64,000 nt of DNA from Chitinophagaceae bacterium UBA1953. Its GTDB lineage: Bacteria > Bacteroidota > Bacteroidia > Chitinophagales > Chitinophagaceae. This document shows positions 24,048 through 32,197 of the stretch, one piece after another. The first letter of the stretch is position 1; every line of letters begins with the position of its first letter. The translations under genes and the position numbers were made by a program. The notes beneath the pieces are model-generated. The model did not search any database. It worked only from the letters and a program-made list of their open reading frames with translations, and had not been told where the DNA came from. The DNA is taken from the NCBI GenBank assembly GCA_002336115.1, contig DDEN01000045.1, forward strand, positions 62,001 to 126,000, given 5' to 3'.

Positions 24048-25415
24048 TCAGCGCATAAGTATGCGCCATTCCCTGGGATAATAATTATTAATGCGGTTGC
24101 CGAGCATTTTCATCCAGCCAAGCGGTAAAGCATCAAATGTTGCCAATGCCCATCCTTTATGTACACTGTTAATCTTCAGTTCATTTTTACGTAGGTAATT
24201 CAACGCATCTTCCAGGTTTAATTCAACGGAGAAAATATCCGGGTGAAGAATGGTTGACAATGCCAGTGAATGTTCAGGTATTAAATCATCTTTTGCAATG
24301 GTGCCCAGCTCAACAGATGCATAGCGAACCTTGAGTTCCTTCATCAGAAACTGGATGGTTTCTGTCCATTGTTTGGAAACAGCAGCGATGTTCTGCCCCT
24401 GCAGTACAAATGAAAAATCATCAGCTTCCTTTATCCATTTTGAAACAGCAGCAATTTCTTTTTTGGAAGGAACCATTGCTGTTTTGATTTTCATTTTTAC
24501 ATCGCCGCTATCTTCTTTTTTCCTGAATGCAGCAATGAAAAAACCTTCACCTTTTACTTTGTATGGCCAGAAACGATAACCAAAAGTACCTTTACTACCA
24601 TGTACTTCATCAATATTCCAATTGTCTTCAATTTTTAACTTTTCACTTTTAACTTGAAAGTTTTCTTCAATCCAGTCAAGTATATCTTCATCTTCTTCCT
24701 GCGAGTATGAACAGGTGGAATAAATTAACACGCCATCTTCCTTCAAACAATCCCATGCATCTGCAAGAATGCGTTGCTGGCGCTGGCAGCAAAGCTGCAC
24801 ATTGTCTTCACTCCATTCTTTGATGGCTTCTGCATCACGCCTGAACAAACCACTGCCGCTACAGGGAGCATCCACCACCAACACATCAAACATGCTTTTG
24901 AGTTTAGAAAATTCTTTGGGATCATTGTTGGTAACAACCGTGTTACTGCTACCCCATTTGATGAGATTTTCTTTGAGAATACTTACCCTCGACTGAATTA
25001 CTTCATTACTCACCAGTAAACTTTCGTTGCTGATGATGGATTGCAGCAATGTTGATTTACCGCCGGGAGCAGCACACAAATCAAGTACAAGCAATGGTTG
25101 CGACAGATCAACTGTTTGTTTCATTGCCTGTTCTAAAAACATACTGCTTGCTTCCTGCACATAATAAGCACCTGCATGAAAAAGAGGATCGAGGGTGAAG
25201 GAAGGACGAGATTGCAGGTAGTAGCCGAATGTTGTCCAGGGGATTTTAGATTGCAGATTGTAGATTTCAGATTTAAAATTTCCATCAGCAATCTTCAGAG
25301 GGTTGAAGCGTATGGAAGTAACCTGTTCAGTATTTGCATGAACCTGTTCAAAAGCATTTTTATCAAAGCTTTTGATCGATTGTAATGATTGAATGAGAGA
25401 TTGGGGTAAATGCAC
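24048..25415 (-). CDS. rRNA cytosine-C5 methyltransferase (RsmF-like)
   Basis: 455 aa. Methylates cytosine in rRNA with S-adenosylmethionine. Motif I VLDLCAAPGGKST near residue 109, motif IV VVDAPCSGSGLFRRD near residue 180 and motif VI YSTCSYSQEEDED near residue 232, whose Cys is the catalytic nucleophile. The C-terminal part (about 340-455) carries a PUA-like RNA-binding end (LNYLRKNELKINSVHKGWAL). Start GTG at 25413-25415. Two low-complexity inserts disturb an otherwise standard protein: residues 46-58 (FKSEIYNLQSKI) and residues 253-263 (QVKSEKLKIED), both encoded by stutter DNA. Neither touches a catalytic motif. Confidence 0.9.
   Translation of the reverse strand: MHLPQSLIQSLQSIKSFDKNAFEQVHANTEQVTSIRFNPLKIADGNFKSEIYNLQSKIPWTTFGYYLQSRPSFTLDPLFHAGAYYVQEASSMFLEQAMKQTVDLSQPLLVLDLCAAPGGKSTLLQSIISNESLLVSNEVIQSRVSILKENLIKWGSSNTVVTNNDPKEFSKLKSMFDVLVVDAPCSGSGLFRRDAEAIKEWSEDNVQLCCQRQQRILADAWDCLKEDGVLIYSTCSYSQEEDEDILDWIEENFQVKSEKLKIEDNWNIDEVHGSKGTFGYRFWPYKVKGEGFFIAAFRKKEDSGDVKMKIKTAMVPSKKEIAAVSKWIKEADDFSFVLQGQNIAAVSKQWTETIQFLMKELKVRYASVELGTIAKDDLIPEHSLALSTILHPDIFSVELNLEDALNYLRKNELKINSVHKGWALATFDALPLGWMKMLGNRINNYYPREWRILMR
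24622..24660. repeat. Stutter element inside the rRNA methyltransferase (2)
   Basis: Words tttttaac / ttttcac / ttttaac repeat within 24630-24654. Encodes QVKSEKLKIED, a variable-looking segment after motif VI. Confidence 0.55.
25240..25282. repeat. Stutter element inside the rRNA methyltransferase (1)
   Basis: Words tttagatt / gcagatt / gtagattt / cagattt repeat in 25242-25275. Encodes FKSEIYNLQSKI in the N-terminal region. Confidence 0.6.
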
Positions 25416-25447
25416 GACTCAAAACTAAGACTTTCATTTTACTCGTA

Positions 25448-25813
25448 TCACTCCTTAACGAACCGGGCATTGTAACCGCTATAAGTAATACTGTCTTTAA
25501 AAATTGCCAGCGTATATTTTCCACTCGATAGCATTGGCAATGGTGGTGTGCCACAAAATCCAAATCCAGCATAAATAAGTTTACCACTAATCATGATAGT
25601 CGCTCCCGGCAAATTATATCCCTCATTATAAATTTTATAACCAGAATAGTTTCCCGGTCTCAATAATCCAAATGAATTCCCAATTGCATAAACTGAGTCA
25701 AAATCAATAGTTGTTTGATTGTGAACCCTAACCATTACAAGGTTTTCATCTGAAGTTTTGATACAGCTAAAGAAAAAAGAAATAACAACAAACAGGAATA
25801 AGATGTGCTTCAT
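25448..25813 (-). CDS. Small predicted lipoprotein
   Basis: 121 aa. Lipoprotein signal MKHILFLFVVISFFFSC with a Cys at residue 17, then a beta-rich domain of about 100 residues (VMVRVHNQTTIDFDSVYAIG, GKYTLAIFKDSITYSGYNAR). No family recognised. Follows pntB in the same direction, 40 bp after its stop. Likely outer-membrane or periplasmic anchored. Confidence 0.65.
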   Translation of the reverse strand: MKHILFLFVVISFFFSCIKTSDENLVMVRVHNQTTIDFDSVYAIGNSFGLLRPGNYSGYKIYNEGYNLPGATIMISGKLIYAGFGFCGTPPLPMLSSGKYTLAIFKDSITYSGYNARFVKE

Positions 25814-25853
25814 GCAATAAATAACAACTTTAGCAATGTTAACGTTGCATGTG

Positions 25854-27278
25854 TTACAAATTCTTCACCTCTCCTATCAAATCCTGTAATACTTTTTTAC
25901 TGTCGCCAAAAAGCATCGATGCTTTTGGACGGAAGAACAAATCATTGTCAATACCAGCATAACCAGGCTTCATACTACGCTTGTTGATGATGACTGTTTT
26001 TGCCTGTTCCACATCAAGAATGGGCATACCATATATGGGAGAAGAAGGATCAGTTTTGGCAGCAGGATTCACCACATCATTTGCACCAAGAATCAGTACC
26101 ACATCGGTTGAAGCAAACTCTTCATTGGCCTGTTCCATTTCCTCCAGCTTATCATAACTCACATCAGCTTCTGCAAGCAACACGTTCATATGGCCCGGCA
26201 TACGTCCGGCAACAGGGTGAATAGCATATTTTACTTCAACACCTTTTTCAGTCAATAATTTTTCCAGTTCATGACATGTATGCTGCGCCTGAGCAACAGC
26301 TAAACCATAACCTGGAACAATCATCACTTTGTTTGCATAACTCATTACAACCGCTGCATCACTCAAAGAAATTTCTTTATAATTACCCTGTGCTTTTCCT
26401 GCACCACCACTTGCCGTTGCGCCACCACCAAACGAACCAATCAGCACATTGGTTAATGAACGGTTCATGGCACGGCACATTAAAATGGTGAGTAATGTAC
26501 CTGCTGCACCAACAAGAATACCACCAGTGAGCATGGCTTTGTTATCGTATAAAAAACCACCACAGGCTGCAGCCACACCGGTGAAGGAGTTGAGTAAAGA
26601 AATCACCACGGGCATATCGGCACCACCAATGGGCAATACAAAGAACACACCGTAAATAAGTGATAAAGAAAGAATCACATAAAAGTAAATGGGTGTTTCA
26701 ACCGGGCGGGCAATAACAATAAATGCTGCAAGCGCCACGCTTATACCAATAAACAACAGGTTTACTATGTGCTGACCTTTAAAGGCATGATCTTTTATTC
26801 TTCCATCCAGTTTTCCCCATGCAATCATACTTCCTGCAAAAGAAACCGAACCAATAATCAATCCTGCAAAAATGATGATGAGATTAACGCCATCTAAAGA
26901 AGAAAAATATGCTGCTGTTCCATCACTGTTTCGTGTAAGATGATTGAATTCGATAATAGAGATTAATGCAGCACAAGCTCCACCCATTCCGTTAAACAGG
27001 CTCACCATCTGCGGCATTGCAGTCATCTTTACTTTTTTTGCAGCCAGTGTTCCCACAACACTTCCTATCAGCAAACCTGCAAAAATCCATACATAATTAT
27101 GCAGTCCATTTCCTTCTTCTTCGTACAAAAAGATAGTGGCAAGAACAGCAATCGTCATACCACCGGCAGCAATAAGATTTCCCTTTCTTGCAGAGGCAGG
27201 GTTCGACAACATTTTCAAGCCAAGAATATATGTTACAGAAGCAACAAGATATGATACGGTCAGTAAGCTAATTCCCAT
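25854..27278 (-). CDS. pntB: NAD(P) transhydrogenase subunit beta
   Basis: 474 aa, full length. About eight to nine membrane helices in residues 1-275 (LLTVSYLVASVTYILGLKML onward), then the NADP-binding domain III with VMIVPGYGLAVAQAQH near residue 317, HPVAGRMPGHMNVLLAEA near residue 347 and VLILGANDVVNPAA near residue 393. With PntAa and PntAb it moves protons across the inner membrane to drive hydride transfer from NADH to NADP. Last gene of the pnt operon. Confidence 0.95.
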   Translation of the reverse strand: MGISLLTVSYLVASVTYILGLKMLSNPASARKGNLIAAGGMTIAVLATIFLYEEEGNGLHNYVWIFAGLLIGSVVGTLAAKKVKMTAMPQMVSLFNGMGGACAALISIIEFNHLTRNSDGTAAYFSSLDGVNLIIIFAGLIIGSVSFAGSMIAWGKLDGRIKDHAFKGQHIVNLLFIGISVALAAFIVIARPVETPIYFYVILSLSLIYGVFFVLPIGGADMPVVISLLNSFTGVAAACGGFLYDNKAMLTGGILVGAAGTLLTILMCRAMNRSLTNVLIGSFGGGATASGGAGKAQGNYKEISLSDAAVVMSYANKVMIVPGYGLAVAQAQHTCHELEKLLTEKGVEVKYAIHPVAGRMPGHMNVLLAEADVSYDKLEEMEQANEEFASTDVVLILGANDVVNPAAKTDPSSPIYGMPILDVEQAKTVIINKRSMKPGYAGIDNDLFFRPKASMLFGDSKKVLQDLIGEVKNL

Positions 27279-27346
27279 AAAAAATTTATTTCTAATAAAA
27301 TTTTAATTCGGCATCCCTGTCTTTACTCCCCTTAAGGGGCCGGGTG

Positions 27347-27655
27347 CTATTTCTTTTTCTTAAACATTTCCAGCATTCTGTCGGTAACAACAAATCCTCC
27401 CACTACATTCAATGTTCCCAGAATAACTGCAATAAAGCCAAGAATAATAGCGAGATAATTATCTGCCTCAGCTTTTCCCATTACAATAATGGCACCTATG
27501 ATTACCACACCGTGAATAGCATTGGCACCACTCATTAATGGTGTATGCAAAACGCTTGGCACCCTGCCAATAACTTCAATACCAAGGAAAACCATTAGCA
27601 CAACAATGTAAATCATTTGCTGATGTTCCGAAATCCAGTTTAATACCTGATCCAT
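27347..27655 (-). CDS. pntAb: NAD(P) transhydrogenase subunit alpha part 2
   Basis: 102 aa, three membrane helices (about 14-34, 45-65, 67-90). Corresponds to the C-terminal membrane part of a fused PntA. Conserved RVPSVLHTPLMSGANAIHG near residue 30. Lies 15 bp after pntAa and 68 bp before pntB; the split alpha subunit is normal for this branch. Confidence 0.92.
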   Translation of the reverse strand: MDQVLNWISEHQQMIYIVVLMVFLGIEVIGRVPSVLHTPLMSGANAIHGVVIIGAIIVMGKAEADNYLAIILGFIAVILGTLNVVGGFVVTDRMLEMFKKKK

Positions 27656-27670
27656 GTGTATGATAATTGA

Positions 27671-28792
27671 TTAGTTTAATAATGAAGCAACACGTTCGTT
27701 GATAATTTTTCCATCATGAGTAATGCAACTGCCTTTTACAAGATCATCTTCCCAGTTAAGATTTAATGCGCCTTCTTTTGTGGTGATGAGTTGTAAAAAG
27801 TTGAGGATATTTTTTCCGTACACTTTACTTGCATCTGATGGCATGGTTGACTGCAGCGATGAATTGCCAACAATACTTACACCGTTATACTTCACCGTTT
27901 CATTGTTCTTAGTGAAAGGTGTATTTCCACCTGTAGCAGCAGCTATGTCAATTATTACAGATCCATCACGCATTGCCTGGATCATTTCTTCCGTAATCAA
28001 AATGGGAGCTTTGCGTCCTGGAATCTGTGCTGTTGTAATAACAATATCGGCTTTTGCAATACTGTCAGCAATCCGTTGCTGCTGCTTTTGTTTATATTCT
28101 TCGGTTTGTTCAACGGCATAACCGCCAGCTTTACTTGCATCGGCAGCACCTTCCACTTCAATAAATTTTGCGCCAAGACTCATCACTTCTTCTTTCACTG
28201 CCGGTCTTGTATCAAACACTTCCACCACGGCACCCAGACGCTTGGCTGTTGCAATTGCCTGCAATCCTGCCACACCTGCACCAAGTATCAACACTTTAGC
28301 AGGTTTAATGCTTCCTGCAGCAGTCATAAACATGGGGAAGTAACGGGAATAAACAGTGGCAGCGGTAAGCACAGCTTTGTAACCTGCAATATTTGCCTGC
28401 GAGCTTAATACATCCATTGCCTGTGCCCTTGTTGTACGGGGAAGCATATCAAGAGAAAAAGAAGTTATGCCTTTTGCCGACCAGTTTTTCATTTCCTCCG
28501 CATTAAACAGCGGCTGAAACACCCCAATCAATACTTTTGATTTTAACTGATCTGCTTCCTCAGCTACCGGCTGATGAATTGATAAAACCACATCGGCCGA
28601 CTGTATAATTTCATTCCGGCTTTTGATTTGTACACCAACGGCTTCGTATTCATTGTTCTTACAAAAAGCCTGGTCGCCAGCACCGGTTTCAATTAATACA
28701 GTAATCCCCTTTTTAACCAATACTGCGGCTGCTTCTGCCAGGAGCGAAACCCTTGTTTCATGGGCAGGTTCTTTTAAAACACCAATAATCAT
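27671..28792 (-). CDS. pntAa: NAD(P) transhydrogenase subunit alpha part 1
   Basis: 373 aa, soluble NAD-binding domain I, related to alanine dehydrogenase. N-terminal MIIGVLKEPAHETRVSL; SLDMLPRTTRAQAMDVLSSQ near residue 118; VLILGAGVAGLQAIATAKRL near residue 168 (Rossmann GxGxxG) ending with FDTRPAV. First gene of the pnt operon (pntAa, pntAb, pntB). Confidence 0.95.
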   Translation of the reverse strand: MIIGVLKEPAHETRVSLLAEAAAVLVKKGITVLIETGAGDQAFCKNNEYEAVGVQIKSRNEIIQSADVVLSIHQPVAEEADQLKSKVLIGVFQPLFNAEEMKNWSAKGITSFSLDMLPRTTRAQAMDVLSSQANIAGYKAVLTAATVYSRYFPMFMTAAGSIKPAKVLILGAGVAGLQAIATAKRLGAVVEVFDTRPAVKEEVMSLGAKFIEVEGAADASKAGGYAVEQTEEYKQKQQQRIADSIAKADIVITTAQIPGRKAPILITEEMIQAMRDGSVIIDIAAATGGNTPFTKNNETVKYNGVSIVGNSSLQSTMPSDASKVYGKNILNFLQLITTKEGALNLNWEDDLVKGSCITHDGKIINERVASLLN

Positions 28793-28897
28793 AAATAGAG
28801 AGTTTTTTTGGCGGGGTGAAGGTATTAATTTTTTGATGGGGGAAAGAAGGAATGATAGTGATTTTGTTCAGGTTTCATGCTGTTCTATGTCAGTGTT

Positions 28898-29428
28898 TCA
28901 AATATCTTCAAACTCAAGCAATACATCTGATTTTGAAGTGAAATTAATCTTCCCTGTCTTAGTCAAACGGCTTCTGATTAGAGCAAAAACAAAATAAATA
29001 TTTGCTATTATGATCAGTATTAAAGATAACATAAGAGGTAAATCAAAAATGATCACCTTTCCGAACTGGTAAGGATATGGCGTAACTTTTTGGGGGTATA
29101 ATGTTTGAATTATCTGGTCAGCGAATGGTATTATAAGTAATGATAAGAATGATAGCCATACATGCAACTTCACATACCATGTGTTGATAAATCTTTTACG
29201 AACAGCAAAATAAATGAAGAAACAGATTAATGACAGAATTGCAAACAGAATATAAAATTTCAGTTGATAGGTAAAAACAAGTTGCCACGGAAAAAAATAT
29301 TCCCGCTCATATTTCGCATTCAGCTTTTTTAAATCAAAAACTATTGAAACCACATACCAAAGCCAATATAGAAATATCGGAAGTAAAGTGAATAATGGAA
29401 GTATAATATAATTTCGCTTGTACTGCAT
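28898..29428 (-). CDS. Four-helix membrane protein of unknown function
   Basis: 176 aa with four membrane segments (about 10-32, 55-75, 85-105, 128-152). Aromatic-rich, no charged active-site pattern, no family recognised. The start is two bases after the stop of the upstream methyltransferase (29431), so they are probably co-transcribed. Confidence 0.6.
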   Translation of the reverse strand: MQYKRNYIILPLFTLLPIFLYWLWYVVSIVFDLKKLNAKYEREYFFPWQLVFTYQLKFYILFAILSLICFFIYFAVRKRFINTWYVKLHVWLSFLSLLIIPFADQIIQTLYPQKVTPYPYQFGKVIIFDLPLMLSLILIIIANIYFVFALIRSRLTKTGKINFTSKSDVLLEFEDI

Positions 29429-29430
29429 TT

Positions 29431-30231
29431 CTAAAACCGTATTACAAAATGTTCTTTTTCTTTCTGCTGTTTCCGTAAAAAAACAAGACCGATAAAGAAC
29501 AGGTCAATTGTAAGAGTTACAGATGAATGTTGTTTTATTTCTTCCCATGCTTCTTCCATATCCTTACTCCAGTGAATATCATCAAACACAAAAACAGTTG
29601 ATTCATCCGACTTCTCCAGTATCTGCTGAAAATAATTTAATGTTGGTTGCTTGCGGTGATTTCCATCGATGAAGACGAAGTTAAAAGCTGACGATTCACG
29701 ATTCACGACTAACGATAACGTTTCATCAAAATTTCCAATCACACATTCAACATTGCTTAACTGCAGGGCTTTGAAATTTGATTCAGCTACTGATGCAATT
29801 GCTTTGGCTCCTTCCATTGTAACAACCTTTGCTTCTTTATCAGCCGAAGCAAGATAAGCTGTAGTAACACCCAACGAGGTGCCCAGTTCCAGTATATTCT
29901 TTGAATGAAAATAGTTTACAAGCCGAAACAGCAGCCGGGCATATTTTGGCTTCTTTAAGGAAGAAGAAGCTATTTGCTTAACGGTTCGTTGTTTGGTTAA
30001 ACCGGTTGCTGAGCCTGCTCCAAAATCTTCCACCGTAAGAACAGTTTTATCCCGCATCATTTCTTTGCGGACAGATTCAATTGAATTGTATGCAGGATAA
30101 TCCGTATTATCATTCAGCACGTTTATCACCATGTCAAACACAAACGGCGAATGAATACCATGTCCCTTTCCATTGGAAGCTCTAAAGAAATAACGGAGGT
30201 ATTTTAAACCAAGCTGAAAAGGAGAATACAT
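29431..30231 (-). CDS. Class I SAM-dependent methyltransferase
   Basis: 266 aa. SAM-binding NILELGTSLGVTTAYLAS near residue 111, acidic VVTMEGAK near residue 134, FVFIDGNHRKQPTLNYF near residue 185 and VFVFDDIHWSKDMEEAW near residue 213, like the catechol O-methyltransferase fold. The N-terminus (LKYLRYFFRASNGKGHGIHS) is typical of a Bacteroidota-specific group. Substrate unknown. Residues 172-181 (LSLVVNRESSA) look inserted and are encoded by a stutter element at 29689. Located downstream of folA. Confidence 0.82.
   Translation of the reverse strand: MYSPFQLGLKYLRYFFRASNGKGHGIHSPFVFDMVINVLNDNTDYPAYNSIESVRKEMMRDKTVLTVEDFGAGSATGLTKQRTVKQIASSSLKKPKYARLLFRLVNYFHSKNILELGTSLGVTTAYLASADKEAKVVTMEGAKAIASVAESNFKALQLSNVECVIGNFDETLSLVVNRESSAFNFVFIDGNHRKQPTLNYFQQILEKSDESTVFVFDDIHWSKDMEEAWEEIKQHSSVTLTIDLFFIGLVFLRKQQKEKEHFVIRF
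29689..29720. repeat. Stutter element inside the SAM methyltransferase
   Basis: Words acgattc / acgattc / acgacta / acgataac repeated with 7-9 nt spacing. Encodes LSLVVNRESSA. Confidence 0.6.
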
Positions 30232-30239
30232 GGAAAATT

Positions 30240-30310
30240 ACTAATGAATAATGAGAAATTAAGAATGAGAAAGTTAAGAATCTTCACTTTTTCATTCTTC
30301 ATTTTTTATT
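30240..30310. repeat. Stutter palindrome F, at the folA 3' end
   Basis: Two 19-nt arms (30256-30274 and 30286-30304, 17 of 19 paired) around 11 nt. Arms carry taagaatgagaaagt and actttttcattcttc. Supplies the folA stop (30292-30294) and last codons. Related to copies at 30825 and 31262. Confidence 0.7.
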
Positions 30311-30822
30311 CCTGATTTCTGATTTATCCTGTCCCACTGCTGAATGGAAAAAGAATATGCGTGCTTTTCATCCGCTTCAAAATCATTGCTTCTTACAAGC
30401 TTCCATTCTTCTACATCAAACTCAGGAAAGAAAACATCGGCTTCAAAATTTGCATGAACCCTTGTCATATAAATACGGTTGGCAATGGGCATTGCCTGCT
30501 GGTAAATCTGTGCACCGCCTGCAATAAAAATTTCAGTTGTTTCTAATTTCTTTGCCTGTTCAATAGCATCTTCAAGCGATGATGCAACCCAAACATTATC
30601 ATATTCCGATTGCTGACCGGGCTGTCGTGTTACAATGATATTAGTACGTCCGGTTAACGGCTTTCCTCCAACGGATTCAAATGTTCTTCTGCCCATAATC
30701 ACCGGCAAAGCCCAAGTGGTATTTTTAAAAAATTTCAGATCGGCAGGTAAATGCCAGAGCAGTTGATTATTTCTGCCAATGGCATTGTTGGATGAAGCAG
30801 CAACGATGAGAGAAATAACCAT
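30292..30822 (-). CDS. folA: Dihydrofolate reductase
   Basis: 176 aa; reduces dihydrofolate with NADPH. ISLIVAASSNNAIGRNNQL opens the fold; LLWHLPADLKFFKNTT near residue 20 (Asp at the folate site); VIMGRRTFESVG near residue 41; IFIAGGAQIYQQA near residue 96; YMTRVHANFEADVFFP near residue 114. The last ten residues (NQKSGIKNEE) go beyond the normal end and are encoded by the stutter palindrome. Works with ThyA two genes upstream, which makes dihydrofolate. Confidence 0.95.
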   Translation of the reverse strand: MVISLIVAASSNNAIGRNNQLLWHLPADLKFFKNTTWALPVIMGRRTFESVGGKPLTGRTNIIVTRQPGQQSEYDNVWVASSLEDAIEQAKKLETTEIFIAGGAQIYQQAMPIANRIYMTRVHANFEADVFFPEFDVEEWKLVRSNDFEADEKHAYSFSIQQWDRINQKSGIKNEE

Positions 30823-30824
30823 AG

Positions 30825-30900
30825 AATAAAAAATTAAGAATGAAAAATTACAAATGAGAAAGTATCTGGCATCTACTTTTTTATTCTTTCATCATTTTTT
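30825..30900. repeat. Stutter palindrome G, between folA and the four-helix-bundle gene
   Basis: Left part aaattaagaatgaaaaatta matches the left arm of copy F; then aaatgagaaagta (30852-30864) pairs with tacttttttattc (30874-30886) around 9 nt. Overlaps the 3' end of the four-helix-bundle gene. Confidence 0.65.
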
Positions 30901-31253
30901 TGAGCAGTTTCAATGCTTCTTAAAAAAATCGCCATCAACTGGTTTGCCTCTGCAAAAGCAATATCAACTTTTTTATGAACCAAGACAGGCTTTCTCATAA
31001 TTATTTTCAGATTGATTCTTGTTTCTTTAATTTCTTTTAAACACATTTTCATCTTATGCAAAAAATCAGCACGGGATTCGGCCCCTTGTGCCTCGCCATA
31101 TATTAAAGCAGTTGCTGTACTACTTTTTGATAACTGATGTTCAAGATTTTGCCCTGTTCTGGTATTCGGCAACAAATCACATACTTCTAAACACATACAG
31201 GCAAAATCTACCATCCTGTCTTCTAAATCAAACTTATTTTTTGGTGTTTCCAT
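30873..31253 (-). CDS. Four-helix-bundle protein (S23 / IVS-encoded family)
   Basis: 126 aa. Member of the family first found in 23S rRNA intervening sequences and related to Avd proteins of diversity-generating retroelements. Motifs: RMVDFACMCLEVCDLLPNTR near residue 13, LEHQLSKSSTATALIYGEAQ near residue 37, ESRADFLHKMKMCLKEIKET near residue 59, with the family's conserved S-x-x-N/A-Y-x-E region. Forms a homopentamer in structures of relatives; role unknown. It sits between thyA and folA, normally neighbours, and has stutter elements on both sides, suggesting a cassette insertion. Here it is not inside an rRNA gene. Confidence 0.85.
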   Translation of the reverse strand: METPKNKFDLEDRMVDFACMCLEVCDLLPNTRTGQNLEHQLSKSSTATALIYGEAQGAESRADFLHKMKMCLKEIKETRINLKIIMRKPVLVHKKVDIAFAEANQLMAIFLRSIETAQKNDERIKK

Positions 31254-31261
31254 GCTTAGTG

Positions 31262-31323
31262 GATTTTTTAATTTCAGATTAGCCTACTTTTTAATTCTTC
31301 ATTTTTAATTATTTATTTTTCAT
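31262..31323. repeat. Stutter element H, between the four-helix-bundle gene and thyA
   Basis: Contains ctactttttaattcttcat, matching the right arms of copies F and G (about 20 of 21 positions with F), followed by aat-rich repeats up to the thyA stop at 31324. Confidence 0.6.
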
Positions 31324-32118
31324 TTACACCGCTACCGGTGCTTTAATTGCAGGATGACATTCATAATTCTCCAGTGTAAAATCTTCAAAATTAAATTCAA
31401 AAATATCTTTCACGGCAGGATTAATTTTCATTGTTGGTAATGGATATGGTGTTCTGCTCAGTTGCAGATTTACCTGCTCCATGTGGTTGCTGTAAATATG
31501 CACATCACCAAACGTATGCACAAAATCGCCCAACTGCAGATCACACACCTGTGCAATCATCATCGTAAGCAAGGCATACGATGCAATGTTAAAAGGCACA
31601 CCTAAAAACACATCGGCACTTCGTTGGTATAACTGGCAGCTCAGTTTTCCATCAGCTACATAAAACTGGAAAATAGTATGGCAGGGCATCAATGCCATCT
31701 TAGGCAAATCGGCCACATTCCAAGCACTGATGATCAGTCTTCTGCTATCAGGATTTTTTTTGATCTGCTCAATCAAATCTTTCACCTGGTCAACCACCAC
31801 TCCATTTGCACCTTCCCAGCTTCTCCATTGCTTTCCATATACCGGACCAAGTTCACCATCAGCATCAGCCCACTCGTCCCAGATACTTACTTTATTTTCT
31901 TTGAGATAAGCAATATTGGTTTCGCCTTTCAGGAACCAGAGCAGTTCATGAATGATACTTCTCAAATGCACTTTCTTGGTTGTTACCAATGGAAATCCTT
32001 TGTTCAGATCAAAACGCATCTGGTAACCGAAAACACTTTTTGTACCAGTGCCTGTACGGTCGGTTTTTACAGTACCGTTATCCAAAATATGCTGTAGCAA
32101 AGTAAGGTATTGTTGCAT
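31324..32118 (-). CDS. thyA: Thymidylate synthase
   Basis: 264 aa, the same length as the E. coli enzyme. Converts dUMP to dTMP with methylene-tetrahydrofolate. TDRTGTGTKSVFGYQMRF near residue 19, LGPVYGKQWRSW near residue 90, MALMPCHTIFQFYV near residue 141 with the catalytic Cys146, QRSADVFLGVPFNIASYA near residue 165. The frame is open further upstream to 32319, but ATG 32118 gives the exact family N-terminus. The extra upstream codons are a stutter element (32145). Stop directly abuts copy H. Confidence 0.96.
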   Translation of the reverse strand: MQQYLTLLQHILDNGTVKTDRTGTGTKSVFGYQMRFDLNKGFPLVTTKKVHLRSIIHELLWFLKGETNIAYLKENKVSIWDEWADADGELGPVYGKQWRSWEGANGVVVDQVKDLIEQIKKNPDSRRLIISAWNVADLPKMALMPCHTIFQFYVADGKLSCQLYQRSADVFLGVPFNIASYALLTMMIAQVCDLQLGDFVHTFGDVHIYSNHMEQVNLQLSRTPYPLPTMKINPAVKDIFEFNFEDFTLENYECHPAIKAPVAV

Positions 32119-32144
32119 GAGTGCAAGGTAGTAAAAGTCTGAAC

Positions 32145-32187
32145 CGGGATTATTGGGATTATTGGGATTGTGGGGAATGTGTGGATT
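32145..32187. repeat. Stutter element upstream of thyA
   Basis: Three copies of gggattatt-like nonamers followed by gggattgtggggaatgtgtgg. Lies just upstream of the thyA start, in the space that must hold its promoter. Confidence 0.6.
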
Positions 32188-32197
32188 GAAAAATGAG

